A stretch of DNA of 64,000 nucleotides from positions 1-64,000 of the forward strand of contig JABXHY010000011.1 in the NCBI GenBank assembly GCA_013373375.1, given 5' to 3'. Origin of the DNA: Gammaproteobacteria bacterium. GTDB taxonomy: Bacteria > Pseudomonadota > Gammaproteobacteria > Enterobacterales > Kangiellaceae. The position numbers and the translations under genes are program-made. Shown one piece after another: positions 1-9,083 of this stretch. How positions within the stretch are numbered: position 1 is the stretch's first letter; each line of letters opens with the position of its first letter. The notes below the pieces were generated by a model, which worked only from the letters and a program-made list of their open reading frames with translations, did no database searches and was not told where the DNA came from.

Positions 1-37
1 CCGAAGGTCGTTGGTTCAAATCCAGCCCCCGCTACCA
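1..37 (+). tRNA. metY: 3' part of initiator tRNA-fMet (partial)
   Basis: The first 37 bases match positions 40-76 of a bacterial initiator tRNA with no insertion: the 3' anticodon strand CCGA, variable loop AGGTC, a five-pair T stem (GTTGG/CCAGC) around TTCAAAT, the acceptor strand CCCCGCT, then ACCA. The CCA end is encoded. The 5' half and the anticodon lie outside the window, so identity rests on this match and on the rimP neighbour, which is also the place of metY in E. coli. The base at position 72 is T, where E. coli has A. Confidence 0.85.
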
Positions 38-47
38 ACAGGTTTTT

Positions 48-79
48 AACAAAAAGCCCCGTTTAAGGGGCTTTTTGTT
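48..79 (+). terminator. Terminator after the tRNA
   Basis: A perfect 13-bp inverted repeat (48-60 with 67-79, six-base loop) has a GC core GCCCC/GGGGC followed by five T. It is a classical intrinsic terminator just 3' of the tRNA and separates it, at least partly, from the rimP operon. Confidence 0.85.
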
Positions 80-125
80 AGGCAAATTAACTTTAGGTTA
101 AATTGCCGCCCACAGAAAGTAGCTA

Positions 126-151
126 AAATGGGCATTTATGGCCCATTTTTT
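126..151 (+). terminator. Second terminator-like hairpin upstream of rimP
   Basis: An 8-bp perfect stem (126-133 with 141-148) is followed by a run of T ending at 151. It lies 42 bases before the rimP start. It could be a second terminator or an attenuator in the operon leader; the sequence alone does not decide. Confidence 0.55.
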
Positions 152-192
152 GTTTGCGGACTTTGATATTTCGCGGAGTTTAATAAATTAGT

Positions 193-651
193 ATGGCAAT
201 GATCGACGAGTTAAATAGCTTAATAGAGCCCGCTGTTGAAGCGGTAGGGTTCGAGTTTGTCGGTTTAGAGTACATTGTCCAAGGGCGACAATCTGTATTG
301 CGAATATTTATTGACCATGAAGAAGGGATAACGGTTGATAATTGCGCGGATGTGAGCCGCCAGGTTAGCGCAGTGTTGGATGTGGAAGACCCGATTAGCG
401 GTCATTACAATTTAGAAGTTTCTTCTCCTGGCTACGATCGGCCATTATTTAAGTTGGAGCATTTCGAACGCTTTGTGGGAGAGGAAATAAAATTACGCAG
501 TCACGTTCCGGTAGACGGTCGACGTAACTTTCGTGGTGAGTTAGTAGCGGTAGAGGGTGAAAATATTGTCCTTAATGTTGATGGACAGACTTTCTCCGTA
601 AGCTTTGACAATTTGGACAAAGCGAATATTGTGCCCAACTTCGACGCTTAG
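193..651 (+). CDS. rimP: Ribosome maturation factor RimP
   Basis: RimP is a cytoplasmic factor needed for late assembly of the 30S subunit. The 152 residues are the usual length and include the family signature 'EVSSPGYDRPL' at about residues 75-85, the end of the N-terminal alpha/beta domain, followed by the SH3-like C-terminal domain. The ATG at 193 follows a GGAG at 175-178; spacing is long (14 nt), and a second ATG at 199 is possible. It is the first gene of the rimP-nusA-infB-rbfA-truB operon, in the same order as E. coli. Confidence 0.95.
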   Translation: MAMIDELNSLIEPAVEAVGFEFVGLEYIVQGRQSVLRIFIDHEEGITVDNCADVSRQVSAVLDVEDPISGHYNLEVSSPGYDRPLFKLEHFERFVGEEIKLRSHVPVDGRRNFRGELVAVEGENIVLNVDGQTFSVSFDNLDKANIVPNFDA

Positions 652-707
652 TATTAAGTAGTTGGGTTAGATTGAGAAGCAGTGAGTGCATAATTGAGGT
701 TTAGCTG

Positions 708-2207
708 ATGAGCAAAGAAATCTTACTGGTCGTTGATGCTGTATCAAATGAAAAGGACGTTGAGCCTGAATTAATTTTTCAGGCACTTGAAGCCGCAATT
801 GCCACAGCTACCAAAAAGAAAAATGGTGGTGAAATCGAAGTTCGTGTTGAAATTGACCGGGTGACTGGCGATTACGACACATTCCGCCGTTGGGAAGTTG
901 TCGAAGACACTGATACTGGTATGGAGTCACCTTACACCCAGATCAGTCTATCTGCTGCGCAAGTTGAAGAGCCAGAGATTCAGCCAGGCGAATACGTTGA
1001 AGAGCAAATTGAATCTATTGAGTTTGGGCGTATTGCTGCTCAAACAGCGAAGCAAGTTATCGTACAAAAAGTACGTGAAGCAGAGCGGGCGAAAGTCGTT
1101 CGTGCTTTTGAAGGTCGAGTAGGCGAATTAATTACCGGTGTCGTTAAAAAAGCTGGTCGTGACAGCATTATTTTAGATTTGGGAAACAACGCAGAAGCGA
1201 TAATCCCACGAGAAGAAATGATGACTCGAGAGTCTGTGCGGACTGGCGACCGGGTTAGAGGCTTCTTATACGCAGTTAAACCTGAGGCACGTGGCCCGCA
1301 ACTTTTCGTGAGTCGTACCCGCCCAGAGATGTTAATTGAACTATTCCGAATCGAAGTACCGGAAATTGCAGAAGAAGTTATCGATCTTAAGGGAGCTGCT
1401 CGTGATCCAGGTTCAAGAGCGAAAATCGCTGTTAAATCTAACGATAAACGAATTGATCCGGTAGGTGCATGTGTTGGTATGCGAGGATCTCGAGTTCAGG
1501 CAGTATCGGGAGAGCTCGATAATGAGCGTATCGATATCGTACTTTACGATGATAACCCTGCTCAATTTGTTATCAATGCAATGGCTCCTGCCGAAGTAGC
1601 TGCCATTGTTGTTGACGAAGACAGCCACAGTATGGACATTGCTGTTGCTGAAGAGCAGTTAGCCCAAGCGATTGGTCGAAGTGGACAAAACGTCAGGTTA
1701 GCAAGTGAGCTGACTGGTTGGACACTTAATGTTATGACTGAAGCTGACTTCGAAGAAAAGAATACCGCCGAGAGTGCGGGGACATTACAGATGTTTATGG
1801 ATGATCTCGATGTCGATGAAGAGTTAGCCGAAGTGTTGGTGCAAGAAGGTTTTACCAGTATTGAAGAAGTCGCTTATGTACCTCTAGCAGAAATGCTTGA
1901 AATTGATGGATTTGAAGAAGAGCTGGTGGAAGAGCTGCGTTCAAGAGCCAAAGATGTCTTGTTAACAAAAGCGATTGCATCAGAAGAAAAATTAGACGCT
2001 GCAGAGCCAGCTGAAGACCTTCTTAATATGGAAGGGATGGATAAACAACTTGCTTACCAATTAGCTTCGATGGGCATTCAAACCATGGAAGATTTGGCTG
2101 AGCAGTCAGTTGACGAATTAATTGAAATTGATGGTATGACTGAAGAGAGAGCCGGTGCGCTAATTTTAGCAGCGCGCGCACCATGGTTTGAAAATGAAGA
2201 ATCATAA
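708..2207 (+). CDS. nusA: Transcription termination/antitermination factor NusA
   Basis: NusA binds RNA polymerase and nascent RNA and modulates pausing, termination and antitermination. The 499 residues contain the N-terminal polymerase-binding domain (about 1-130), an S1 domain (about 138-202), two KH domains (GxxG-type loops near residues 257-260 and 323-326) and two acidic C-terminal repeats (about 365-415 and 440-492). Two such repeats are typical of gammaproteobacterial NusA. It lies between rimP and infB, 15 bases before infB. Confidence 0.97.
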   Translation: MSKEILLVVDAVSNEKDVEPELIFQALEAAIATATKKKNGGEIEVRVEIDRVTGDYDTFRRWEVVEDTDTGMESPYTQISLSAAQVEEPEIQPGEYVEEQIESIEFGRIAAQTAKQVIVQKVREAERAKVVRAFEGRVGELITGVVKKAGRDSIILDLGNNAEAIIPREEMMTRESVRTGDRVRGFLYAVKPEARGPQLFVSRTRPEMLIELFRIEVPEIAEEVIDLKGAARDPGSRAKIAVKSNDKRIDPVGACVGMRGSRVQAVSGELDNERIDIVLYDDNPAQFVINAMAPAEVAAIVVDEDSHSMDIAVAEEQLAQAIGRSGQNVRLASELTGWTLNVMTEADFEEKNTAESAGTLQMFMDDLDVDEELAEVLVQEGFTSIEEVAYVPLAEMLEIDGFEEELVEELRSRAKDVLLTKAIASEEKLDAAEPAEDLLNMEGMDKQLAYQLASMGIQTMEDLAEQSVDELIEIDGMTEERAGALILAARAPWFENEES

Positions 2208-2222
2208 CCTGGGGGCTATTGA

Positions 2223-4928
2223 ATGTCAGATATTACTGTTGCAAAGCTCGCTGAAACCGTCGGCACACCAGTAGAAAAATTACTGGAACAAATGAAAAGT
2301 GCGGGACTTGAATTATCCAAGTCTGATGACGTTGTTTCGGATGAGCAAAAGCAAACATTATTGGCTTATTTGAAAAAAAGCCACGGCGCTACAAAATCAA
2401 ATGAGCCTAAGCGGATAACGCTTAAACGCAGTAAAAAAAGTTCATTGAAGGTGACAGGGTCGACTGGAAAGTCGAAAACTGTGACCGTTGAAGTTCGCAA
2501 AAAGCGTACTTACGTTAAAAAGGCTGCAAACGAAGAAGCAGAGATTGCACCAGCTGTTGAAGATACCGTTATTGAGCCAGTAAAAGAACCAGAAATGGTT
2601 GCTGAGAGTCAAGCTGAACAAGCCCCTGAGTCGACTTCAAAAGAATCAGCCGCGGTTGATCAAACAGAAACTGGTAAAGATGTTGAAGGCGTGCAAGAAG
2701 CGGATAGCGATAAGGCTGAAAAATCTGTCGCAGCAGAAGCAGGCGCTGATAAAACGGCTGAAGAACAAGCTAAAGCCGACATGACCGCAAAAATTAAAGC
2801 TGAAGCTGAAGCAATGGCTCGAGCAGAGGTTGAGTCACGATTAGCTGAAGAAGCTCGTAAAAAGGCAGAAGCAGAAGCTAAAGCTCAGGCTGAAGCAGCT
2901 GCTCTTAAAGCAAAAGAAGAGCCTTCTTCTCGGCCTGGATTTAAAAAGCATACTCGAGATGATAACGATGATGACTCGAGAGCTGACGCAGGTAAGAAAA
3001 AGCGTAAGAAGAAAAAACGCGGTGCGAACGAAAATGATACTGATGACATTATCAGTCGTTATTCTGCATCTCGCCGGAAACCAGAGAAAGCAGATCTGGC
3101 TCCGAAAACTAACAAACCAATTAAGGCACCTAAAGCTTTGCAACACGGATTCTCAAAACCTGTCGATAAAAAAGTTATTTCTGTTGAAGTTCCCGAAACT
3201 ATTACTGTTGGAGAACTCGCCAGTCTAATGTCAGTAAAAGCCGCTGAGCTCATTAAAGCGTTAATGAAAATGGGCACTATGGCAACCATTAATCAACCAC
3301 TGGAGCAAGATGATGCCATCTTGTTGGTTGAAGAAATGGGACACACTGCTGTCGCTAAAAATGAAGTGTCGACGGAAGACGAGCTCATTGAGCAAGCGAC
3401 ACAAAAAGAAGGTGATTTGGAGTCTCGTTCGCCAGTAGTAACGATTATGGGACACGTTGACCATGGTAAGACATCGTTACTGGATTATATCCGAGCGGCG
3501 AAAGTTGCGGATGGTGAAGCAGGCGGAATTACTCAGCATATCGGTGCATACCATGTTGATACAAAACGTGGTGGAATTACCTTTTTAGATACTCCTGGTC
3601 ACGCCGCATTTACCGCAATGAGAGCACGTGGTGCAAACGCAACAGACATTGTAATTTTGGTAGTTGCTGCGGATGACGGTGTAATGCCTCAGACAATTGA
3701 AGCGATTCAGCACTCTAAAGCAGCTGGCGTTCCATTGATCGTTGCGGTTAATAAAATGGATAAGCCTGAAGCAGATCCAGATAGAGTAAAAAATGAATTG
3801 TCTCAGCATGATGTTCTACCTGAAGACTGGGGTGGTGATACTCAGTTTGTGCATGTATCTGCAAAATCAGGTGAAGGCGTTGATGAGCTTCTAGAGGCAA
3901 TATCGCTGCAAGCAGAAGTTCTTGAGTTTAAAGCGTCAGCAAAAGGCTATGCCAAAGGTATCGTTATTGAAGCGCGTTTGGACAAAGGCCGAGGCGCTGT
4001 GGCTTCTGTCTTAGTTCAATCAGGTACGTTGCGAAAAGGCGATATTATGCTGGCCGGATTACATTATGGTCGCATCAGAGCTTTGATTAATGATAAAGGC
4101 CAGATGGTTGATGAAGCAGGCCCATCAACTCCAGTGGAAGTATTAGGTTTATCGGGTGTGCCATCGGCTGGCGATGACGTTCTTTGTGTTGAAAATGAAC
4201 GTAAAGCACGTGAAGTTGCTGAAACCCGTCAAGAAAAACAACGTGACGCAAAATTGGCTCGTCAGCAAAAAGCTAAGCTTGAAAATATGTTTGCCAATAT
4301 TGGCGAAGCGGAAGTTAAAACACTTAGCGTTATTGTTAAAGCTGACGTTCAAGGCTCTGTCGAAGCAATTGTGAAATCGCTTACCGACCTGTCAACCGAT
4401 GAAGTTAGCGTTAACGTTATTGCGACTGGCGTTGGTGGAATTGCGGAAACTGATGTATCTCTCGCTGCAGCATCTGATGCCTTTATTGTCGGCTTTAATG
4501 TTCGAGCAGACAGTGCTGCAAGAAAGGTTGCAGAAGCTGAAGCTGTGGATCTTCGTTACTACAGTGTTATTTACGATGTTATTGATGAAGTGAAAGCCGC
4601 AATGTCGGGTATGTTGTCGCCAGAGCGTCGTCAGGAGATTATCGGTCTTGCTGAGGTGCGTGATGTATTCCGTTCGCCTAAATTTGGTGCTGTTGCTGGA
4701 TGTATGATTATTGAAGGTTCCGTGAAACGTAATAATCCTATCCGTGTATTAAGGGACAACGTCGTAATTTACGAAGGTGAGCTCGAGTCATTGCGTCGCT
4801 TTAAAGACGATGTTCAAGAAGTACGCAATGGCATGGAATGTGGTATCGGCGTTAAAAACTACAATGACGTTAAGGCAGGCGATCAAATCGAATGCTTTGA
4901 AATTATCGAAGTTGCTCGCACCATTTAG
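2223..4928 (+). CDS. infB: Translation initiation factor IF-2
   Basis: IF-2 is the GTPase that brings fMet-tRNA to the 30S subunit and promotes subunit joining. Residues 1-50 form an IF2-N domain. Residues from about 60 to 310 are a low-complexity Lys/Glu/Ala-rich linker, and a second IF2-N-like domain lies at about 325-375. The G domain follows, with G1 'GHVDHGKT' at 409-416, G3 'DTPGH' near 456 and G4 'NKMD' near 510, then the beta-barrel and fMet-tRNA-binding C-terminal domains. At 901 residues it is close to the E. coli long form. Shorter internal-start isoforms, known in E. coli, cannot be judged here. Confidence 0.97.
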   Translation: MSDITVAKLAETVGTPVEKLLEQMKSAGLELSKSDDVVSDEQKQTLLAYLKKSHGATKSNEPKRITLKRSKKSSLKVTGSTGKSKTVTVEVRKKRTYVKKAANEEAEIAPAVEDTVIEPVKEPEMVAESQAEQAPESTSKESAAVDQTETGKDVEGVQEADSDKAEKSVAAEAGADKTAEEQAKADMTAKIKAEAEAMARAEVESRLAEEARKKAEAEAKAQAEAAALKAKEEPSSRPGFKKHTRDDNDDDSRADAGKKKRKKKKRGANENDTDDIISRYSASRRKPEKADLAPKTNKPIKAPKALQHGFSKPVDKKVISVEVPETITVGELASLMSVKAAELIKALMKMGTMATINQPLEQDDAILLVEEMGHTAVAKNEVSTEDELIEQATQKEGDLESRSPVVTIMGHVDHGKTSLLDYIRAAKVADGEAGGITQHIGAYHVDTKRGGITFLDTPGHAAFTAMRARGANATDIVILVVAADDGVMPQTIEAIQHSKAAGVPLIVAVNKMDKPEADPDRVKNELSQHDVLPEDWGGDTQFVHVSAKSGEGVDELLEAISLQAEVLEFKASAKGYAKGIVIEARLDKGRGAVASVLVQSGTLRKGDIMLAGLHYGRIRALINDKGQMVDEAGPSTPVEVLGLSGVPSAGDDVLCVENERKAREVAETRQEKQRDAKLARQQKAKLENMFANIGEAEVKTLSVIVKADVQGSVEAIVKSLTDLSTDEVSVNVIATGVGGIAETDVSLAAASDAFIVGFNVRADSAARKVAEAEAVDLRYYSVIYDVIDEVKAAMSGMLSPERRQEIIGLAEVRDVFRSPKFGAVAGCMIIEGSVKRNNPIRVLRDNVVIYEGELESLRRFKDDVQEVRNGMECGIGVKNYNDVKAGDQIECFEIIEVARTI

Positions 4929-4947
4929 GCTTTAGGAGTTATTACTT

Positions 4948-5316
4948 TTGAGTCGAGAGTTTAAGCGAACCGATCGCGTTGCAGAGCAGCTGCAACGCGA
5001 ACTGGCGATGATCCTGCAACGTGAAATTAAAGATCCCAGAGTGGGCATGCCGACGGTACTAGCTGTTGAGGTCACTCGTGATTTGCAGCACGCAAAAGTT
5101 TTTGTTTCCTTTTTAGGAAAAGACGAAGCTGAAGAAGTCGAACTTGCACTGTCCATTTTGGAAAAAGCAGAGGGTTTTATTCGCACAGAGCTTGCGAAGC
5201 GAGTGCGTATGCGTGTTATGCCATTGCTGCATTTTAAACATGATACATCTGTGCAGCGCGGACAAGCTATGTCATCTTTAATCGACAAAGCTCGCTCCAA
5301 AGATAACGAGCAATAA
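4948..5316 (+). CDS. rbfA: Ribosome-binding factor A
   Basis: RbfA is a KH-fold protein that binds the pre-30S particle, helps maturation of the 16S rRNA 5' end and is needed for cold growth. The 122 residues match the family, including 'REFKRTDRVAEQLQRELA' at the start and 'DPRVGM'. The start is a TTG at 4948 with TAGGAG at 4933-4938, a good spacing. It lies 19 bases after infB and 15 before truB. An equally long open frame on the opposite strand is a coding shadow. Confidence 0.95.
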   Translation: MSREFKRTDRVAEQLQRELAMILQREIKDPRVGMPTVLAVEVTRDLQHAKVFVSFLGKDEAEEVELALSILEKAEGFIRTELAKRVRMRVMPLLHFKHDTSVQRGQAMSSLIDKARSKDNEQ

Positions 5317-5331
5317 GAAGTCTAAAGTTTT

Positions 5332-6249
5332 ATGGCGAGAAAACGTAAAGGACGACCAGTCAATGGTGTGCTATTGCTCGATAAACCACTCGGTCACTCT
5401 TCCAATCACGTTTTGCAGAAAGTAAGACGACTTTACAACGCTCAAAAAGCAGGACATACCGGAAGCTTGGATCCACTCGCCAGCGGCATGTTGCCAATTT
5501 GTTTTGGCGAAGCGACTAAGTTTTCACAGTATTTGCTTGATGCCAACAAAGCGTACACGGTCACCGCTAAACTCGGTGAAACGACCACCACTTCGGATGC
5601 TGAAGGCGAGATCATCGAGCAGCGTCCAATCAAATGTTCCGCTCAGGAAATAGAGTCGACAGCGTTATCGTTTATTGGTTCTTCGAAACAAGTCCCCTCA
5701 ATGTATTCTGCGTTAAAACATCAAGGCCAACCTCTGTACAAGCTTGCTAGACAGGGTATTGAAGTTGAGCGTCAAGCGCGCGATATTCATATTGATAAAC
5801 TCACTGTAGAAAGTATAACTTCCAACACTTTTTCCTTGTATGTCGAGTGCAGCAAGGGCACTTATATTCGTAACTTAGTTGAAGACATTGGGGAGCAACT
5901 CGGTTGTGGGGCTCATGTGATAAAGCTGAGACGTGAGTGGGTTGCTCATTTTGACAACGCAAGTATGGTATCAATGGAGCAACTACAGAGTTTAAGAGAC
6001 AATGAGCAGTTTGATGAACTAGATGGGCTTTTGTTACCTGTTGACTGTGCACTCGAAGGATATGAACAACAAATACTGGATGCCGATGCAGCCCATTATT
6101 TTTGTCATGGCCAACCGGTTTTTGCCGGCGCAGAGTGTGTCAGCGGGGAGTTAGTTAAAGTATACGACGAGTCTGAGCTGTTTTTGGGCATTGCTATTGT
6201 AGACGACGACATGAAGCTGGCTCCTAAGCGTCTGGTGGTTCGCGAATAA
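5332..6249 (+). CDS. truB: tRNA pseudouridine(55) synthase
   Basis: TruB converts uridine 55 in the tRNA T loop to pseudouridine and also acts as a tRNA chaperone. The catalytic motif 'GHTGSLDPLA' at residues 41-50 carries the nucleophile Asp47. The 305 residues include the usual C-terminal PUA-like extension. Last gene of the rimP-truB run; rpsO follows from its own predicted promoter. Confidence 0.96.
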   Translation: MARKRKGRPVNGVLLLDKPLGHSSNHVLQKVRRLYNAQKAGHTGSLDPLASGMLPICFGEATKFSQYLLDANKAYTVTAKLGETTTTSDAEGEIIEQRPIKCSAQEIESTALSFIGSSKQVPSMYSALKHQGQPLYKLARQGIEVERQARDIHIDKLTVESITSNTFSLYVECSKGTYIRNLVEDIGEQLGCGAHVIKLRREWVAHFDNASMVSMEQLQSLRDNEQFDELDGLLLPVDCALEGYEQQILDADAAHYFCHGQPVFAGAECVSGELVKVYDESELFLGIAIVDDDMKLAPKRLVVRE

Positions 6250-6250
6250 C

Positions 6251-6279
6251 TTGATTGCTGTGGGTTGCTGCTGTACAAT
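6251..6279 (+). promoter_or_regulatory. Predicted sigma-70 promoter of rpsO
   Basis: TTGATT at 6251-6256 and TACAAT at 6274-6279 are separated by exactly 17 bases, a good sigma-70 match, and lie about 75 bases before the rpsO start in the truB-rpsO gap. Confidence 0.6.
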
Positions 6280-6355
6280 CGCGCCCGAAATCATGCTTTG
6301 AGCTGAATTAGTGATTGGTTCAAGGCTTTTAAATATGTCACTAACGGAGTAAATA

Positions 6356-6625
6356 ATGTCATTAAGCGCAGAAGCAAAAGCGGAAATCGTATCAGAGCAC
6401 GCTCGCGGCGATAAAGATACTGGCTCACCTGAAGTTCAGGTAGCATTGTTAACCGCACAAATTAACCATTTACAAGATCATTTCAAAGCAAATAAGCACG
6501 ACCACCATTCACGTCGTGGTTTGCTGCGAATGGTAAGTCAACGACGTAAGTTGTTAGACTACCTAAAGCGTAGAGAGCAAGGCCGATACACAGATTTAAT
6601 CGGTAAGCTTGGCTTACGCCGATAA
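6356..6625 (+). CDS. rpsO: 30S ribosomal protein S15
   Basis: S15 is a primary 16S rRNA-binding protein of the 30S platform and takes part in the B4 intersubunit bridge. The 89 residues are the standard length and carry conserved segments such as '[13 protein letters not shown]' and '[19 protein letters not shown]'. A good SD (ACGGAG) lies upstream. S15 commonly represses its own mRNA through the leader; the leader here is about 75 bases, but I did not identify a pseudoknot. A strong hairpin follows, then pnp. Confidence 0.97.
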   Translation: MSLSAEAKAEIVSEHARGDKDTGSPEVQVALLTAQINHLQDHFKANKHDHHSRRGLLRMVSQRRKLLDYLKRREQGRYTDLIGKLGLRR

Positions 6626-6635
6626 TAGGTTAAGT

Positions 6636-6666
6636 GCAAAAAGGGGCTTTTAAAGCCCCTTTTTGC
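6636..6666 (+). terminator. rpsO-pnp intergenic terminator
   Basis: A long perfect palindrome centred near 6651 (stem GCAAAAAGGGGCTTT with its complement, ending in five T) lies 11 bases after the rpsO stop. It is probably a partial terminator between rpsO and pnp, as in E. coli. Confidence 0.8.
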
Positions 6667-6713
6667 TATTATAACAATCGAAAAATAACTTCAGACTCAA
6701 TGTTAGAGTTTTT

Positions 6714-6797
6714 AGCCAGAAAGTGATTGTTTTTTAGCTCGTTTGTGAAAAAGTTTAACGCACAAATGAACAACTAGAAGGCAATCACTTTCTGGTT
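6714..6797 (+). promoter_or_regulatory. pnp leader stem-loop, likely RNase III processing site
   Basis: The pnp 5' leader contains a perfect 14-bp inverted repeat (6716-6729 with 6782-6795). It extends inward through wobble and Watson-Crick pairs, with a second inner stem (6742-6747 with 6761-6766). In E. coli a long leader stem-loop at this place is cut by RNase III, after which PNPase destabilises its own mRNA. The position and shape here fit that mechanism; the processing itself is inference. Confidence 0.7.
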
Positions 6798-6865
6798 TGT
6801 CTAGAAACCAGCGATTGAACTCTGAAGTGGTAAAACAATAAACACTTTAAAAATAAGGAAACAGA

Positions 6866-8986
6866 GTGAATCCTATAAAACGTAGCTTTGAATACGGTGG
6901 ACGTACCGTAAATATTGAAACTGGTGAAGTAGCACGTCAAGCTACTAGCGCCGTAATAGTCGATGTTGATGGCACAACCGTGTTGGTCACGGTTGTTGGA
7001 AAAAAAGAAGCCAATGAAGGGCAAGACTTTTTTCCATTAACGGTAAACTACCAAGAAAAAACTTATGCCGCAGGGAAAATTCCGGGTGGCTTTTTCAAGC
7101 GTGAAGGTCGTCCATCAGAGCGTGAGACCTTGATTGCTCGACTGATCGACAGACCTATTCGCCCATTGTTTGCTGATGGCTTTAAAAACGAAGTACAAGT
7201 CATAGCGACAGTTATCTCTATCAATCCTGAAGTGGAGCCGGATATTGTGACAATGCTTGGCACATCGGCAGCGTTGGCGATTTCAGGTATGCCATTTAAT
7301 GGGCCTATCGGAGCCGCACGAGTTGGCTATAAGGATGGAGACTATATACTTAATCCATCAATGTCTGATGTTGCTGAGAGCGCACTAGATTTAGTCGTTG
7401 CTGGAACTCAGGATGCAGTTTTGATGGTTGAGTCAGAAGCCAAAGAACTGTCTGAGTCAGTCATGCTTGGCGCTGTCATGTTCGGTCACGCTGAAATGCA
7501 AGTTGCTATTAAAGCCATTCAAGAGTTTGCCGAAGTTGTTGCTACTCCTTCTTGGGATTGGCAGCCAGAAGCTGAAAATACTGAGTTGAAAAATAAGATC
7601 GCTGAGTTGTCTCAAGTTGACGTAACGGCAGCCTATCAAATTGCAGATAAGATGGAACGAAAAGACAAAATATCTGAAGTTTGTGATCGCGTTGTAGCCG
7701 AGTTGGTAACAGACGACAGTGATCATGCTGAAGGCGAAGTGCGAGATGTTTTCCACAGTTTGGAAAAATCAGTTGTGCGTAACCGAATTGTTAACGGCGA
7801 ACCACGGATTGATGGCCGTGACAATGATATGATTCGTGCCCTATATGTGAAAACCGGCGTTTTACCTCGCGTTCACGGATCGGCATTGTTTACTCGTGGT
7901 GAGACTCAGGCGTTAGTTACCGCCACTTTGGGTACTGAACGAGATGCTCAAATCATTGACAGCTTGCTTGGTGAATCAAAAGACACTTTCATGTTGCACT
8001 ATAACTTCCCTCCTTATTGTGTTGGTGAAACTGGCTTTGTTGGAAGTCCAAAACGTCGTGAAATTGGCCACGGCAAGCTGGCTAAGCGTGGACTTCAAGC
8101 TGTCGTTCCTTCTTCTGCGGACTTCCCGTACACATTACGCGTGGTTTCAGAAATTACTGAGTCGAACGGTTCATCTTCGATGGCATCGGTTTGTGGCACT
8201 AGCTTGGCATTAATGGACGCTGGCGTTCCATTGAAAGCACCGGTTGCAGGAATTGCGATGGGCTTGGTTAAAGAAGGCGAAAAATACGTTGTGCTTTCTG
8301 ATATTCTGGGTGATGAAGATCATTTGGGCGACATGGACTTTAAAGTTGCTGGTAGTGATACTGGTATCACTGCTTTGCAGATGGATATTAAAATTGAAGG
8401 CATCACCAAAGAAATTATGGAAGTTGCGTTGCATCAAGCTAAAGCGGGTCGCTTGCATATTCTCAAAACCATGAATGAAGCAATCGATACTCATCGAGCA
8501 GACATCTCAGCTTATGCACCAAGAATTACCTCAATTAAAATTGATCCTGAGAAAATTTCAGAAGTTATTGGTAAGGGCGGTTCAACCATTCGTGGTATTA
8601 CTGAAGAAACTGGTGCGACAATCGAAATCGATGACGACGGAACTGTACGTATCGCGGCGGTTGACAAATCAGCTGGTGATGCAGCAGAACAACGTATTAA
8701 AGATATCGTTGAAGATATCGAGCCAAATTCTATTTACGAAGGTAAAGTTGCTCGAATCGCTGACTTTGGTGCATTTGTTACTATCAAGCCAGGTAAAGAT
8801 GGCTTAGTTCATATTTCACAAATTGCTCATGAGCGTGTGAATAAAGTAACTGATTACTTAAATGTTGGAGATACAGTAAAGGTCAAAGTACTTGAGATTG
8901 ATCGTCAAGGGCGAATTCGCTTAAGTATGAAAGAGCTTATTGATCCACCTGCAAAAGAAGAAAGCCAAGCTGAACAGGAATCTTAG
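6866..8986 (+). CDS. pnp: Polyribonucleotide nucleotidyltransferase (PNPase)
   Basis: PNPase degrades RNA 3' to 5' with phosphate and is part of the RNA degradosome. The 706 residues show two RNase PH domains, the second containing the Asp-rich active segment '[18 protein letters not shown]', then a KH domain with '[10 protein letters not shown]' near residues 568-577 and a C-terminal S1 domain. The start is a GTG at 6866 preceded by AAGGA. It follows rpsO and a leader hairpin and is closed by a strong terminator. Confidence 0.97.
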   Translation: MNPIKRSFEYGGRTVNIETGEVARQATSAVIVDVDGTTVLVTVVGKKEANEGQDFFPLTVNYQEKTYAAGKIPGGFFKREGRPSERETLIARLIDRPIRPLFADGFKNEVQVIATVISINPEVEPDIVTMLGTSAALAISGMPFNGPIGAARVGYKDGDYILNPSMSDVAESALDLVVAGTQDAVLMVESEAKELSESVMLGAVMFGHAEMQVAIKAIQEFAEVVATPSWDWQPEAENTELKNKIAELSQVDVTAAYQIADKMERKDKISEVCDRVVAELVTDDSDHAEGEVRDVFHSLEKSVVRNRIVNGEPRIDGRDNDMIRALYVKTGVLPRVHGSALFTRGETQALVTATLGTERDAQIIDSLLGESKDTFMLHYNFPPYCVGETGFVGSPKRREIGHGKLAKRGLQAVVPSSADFPYTLRVVSEITESNGSSSMASVCGTSLALMDAGVPLKAPVAGIAMGLVKEGEKYVVLSDILGDEDHLGDMDFKVAGSDTGITALQMDIKIEGITKEIMEVALHQAKAGRLHILKTMNEAIDTHRADISAYAPRITSIKIDPEKISEVIGKGGSTIRGITEETGATIEIDDDGTVRIAAVDKSAGDAAEQRIKDIVEDIEPNSIYEGKVARIADFGAFVTIKPGKDGLVHISQIAHERVNKVTDYLNVGDTVKVKVLEIDRQGRIRLSMKELIDPPAKEESQAEQES

Positions 8987-9005
8987 TCAGTTATTTGCTT
9001 TAAAT

Positions 9006-9034
9006 AAAAAAGGCGACATTAGTCGCCTTTTTTA
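9006..9034 (+). terminator. pnp terminator
   Basis: A 12-bp stem (9006-9017 with 9022-9033, four-base loop ATTA) has the core GGCGAC/GTCGCC and ends in six T, 20 bases after the pnp stop. Confidence 0.88.
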
Positions 9035-9083
9035 TTGCCTGTTATTCTATTCTTATATACAAAATTAATTCACTATAAGCTTA

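Noticed and set aside
4932-5300. 122-codon open frame opposite rbfA
   Set aside because: It lies almost wholly antisense to a clear rbfA gene, has no SD or family features, and its Ser/Cys-rich composition is typical of a shadow frame.
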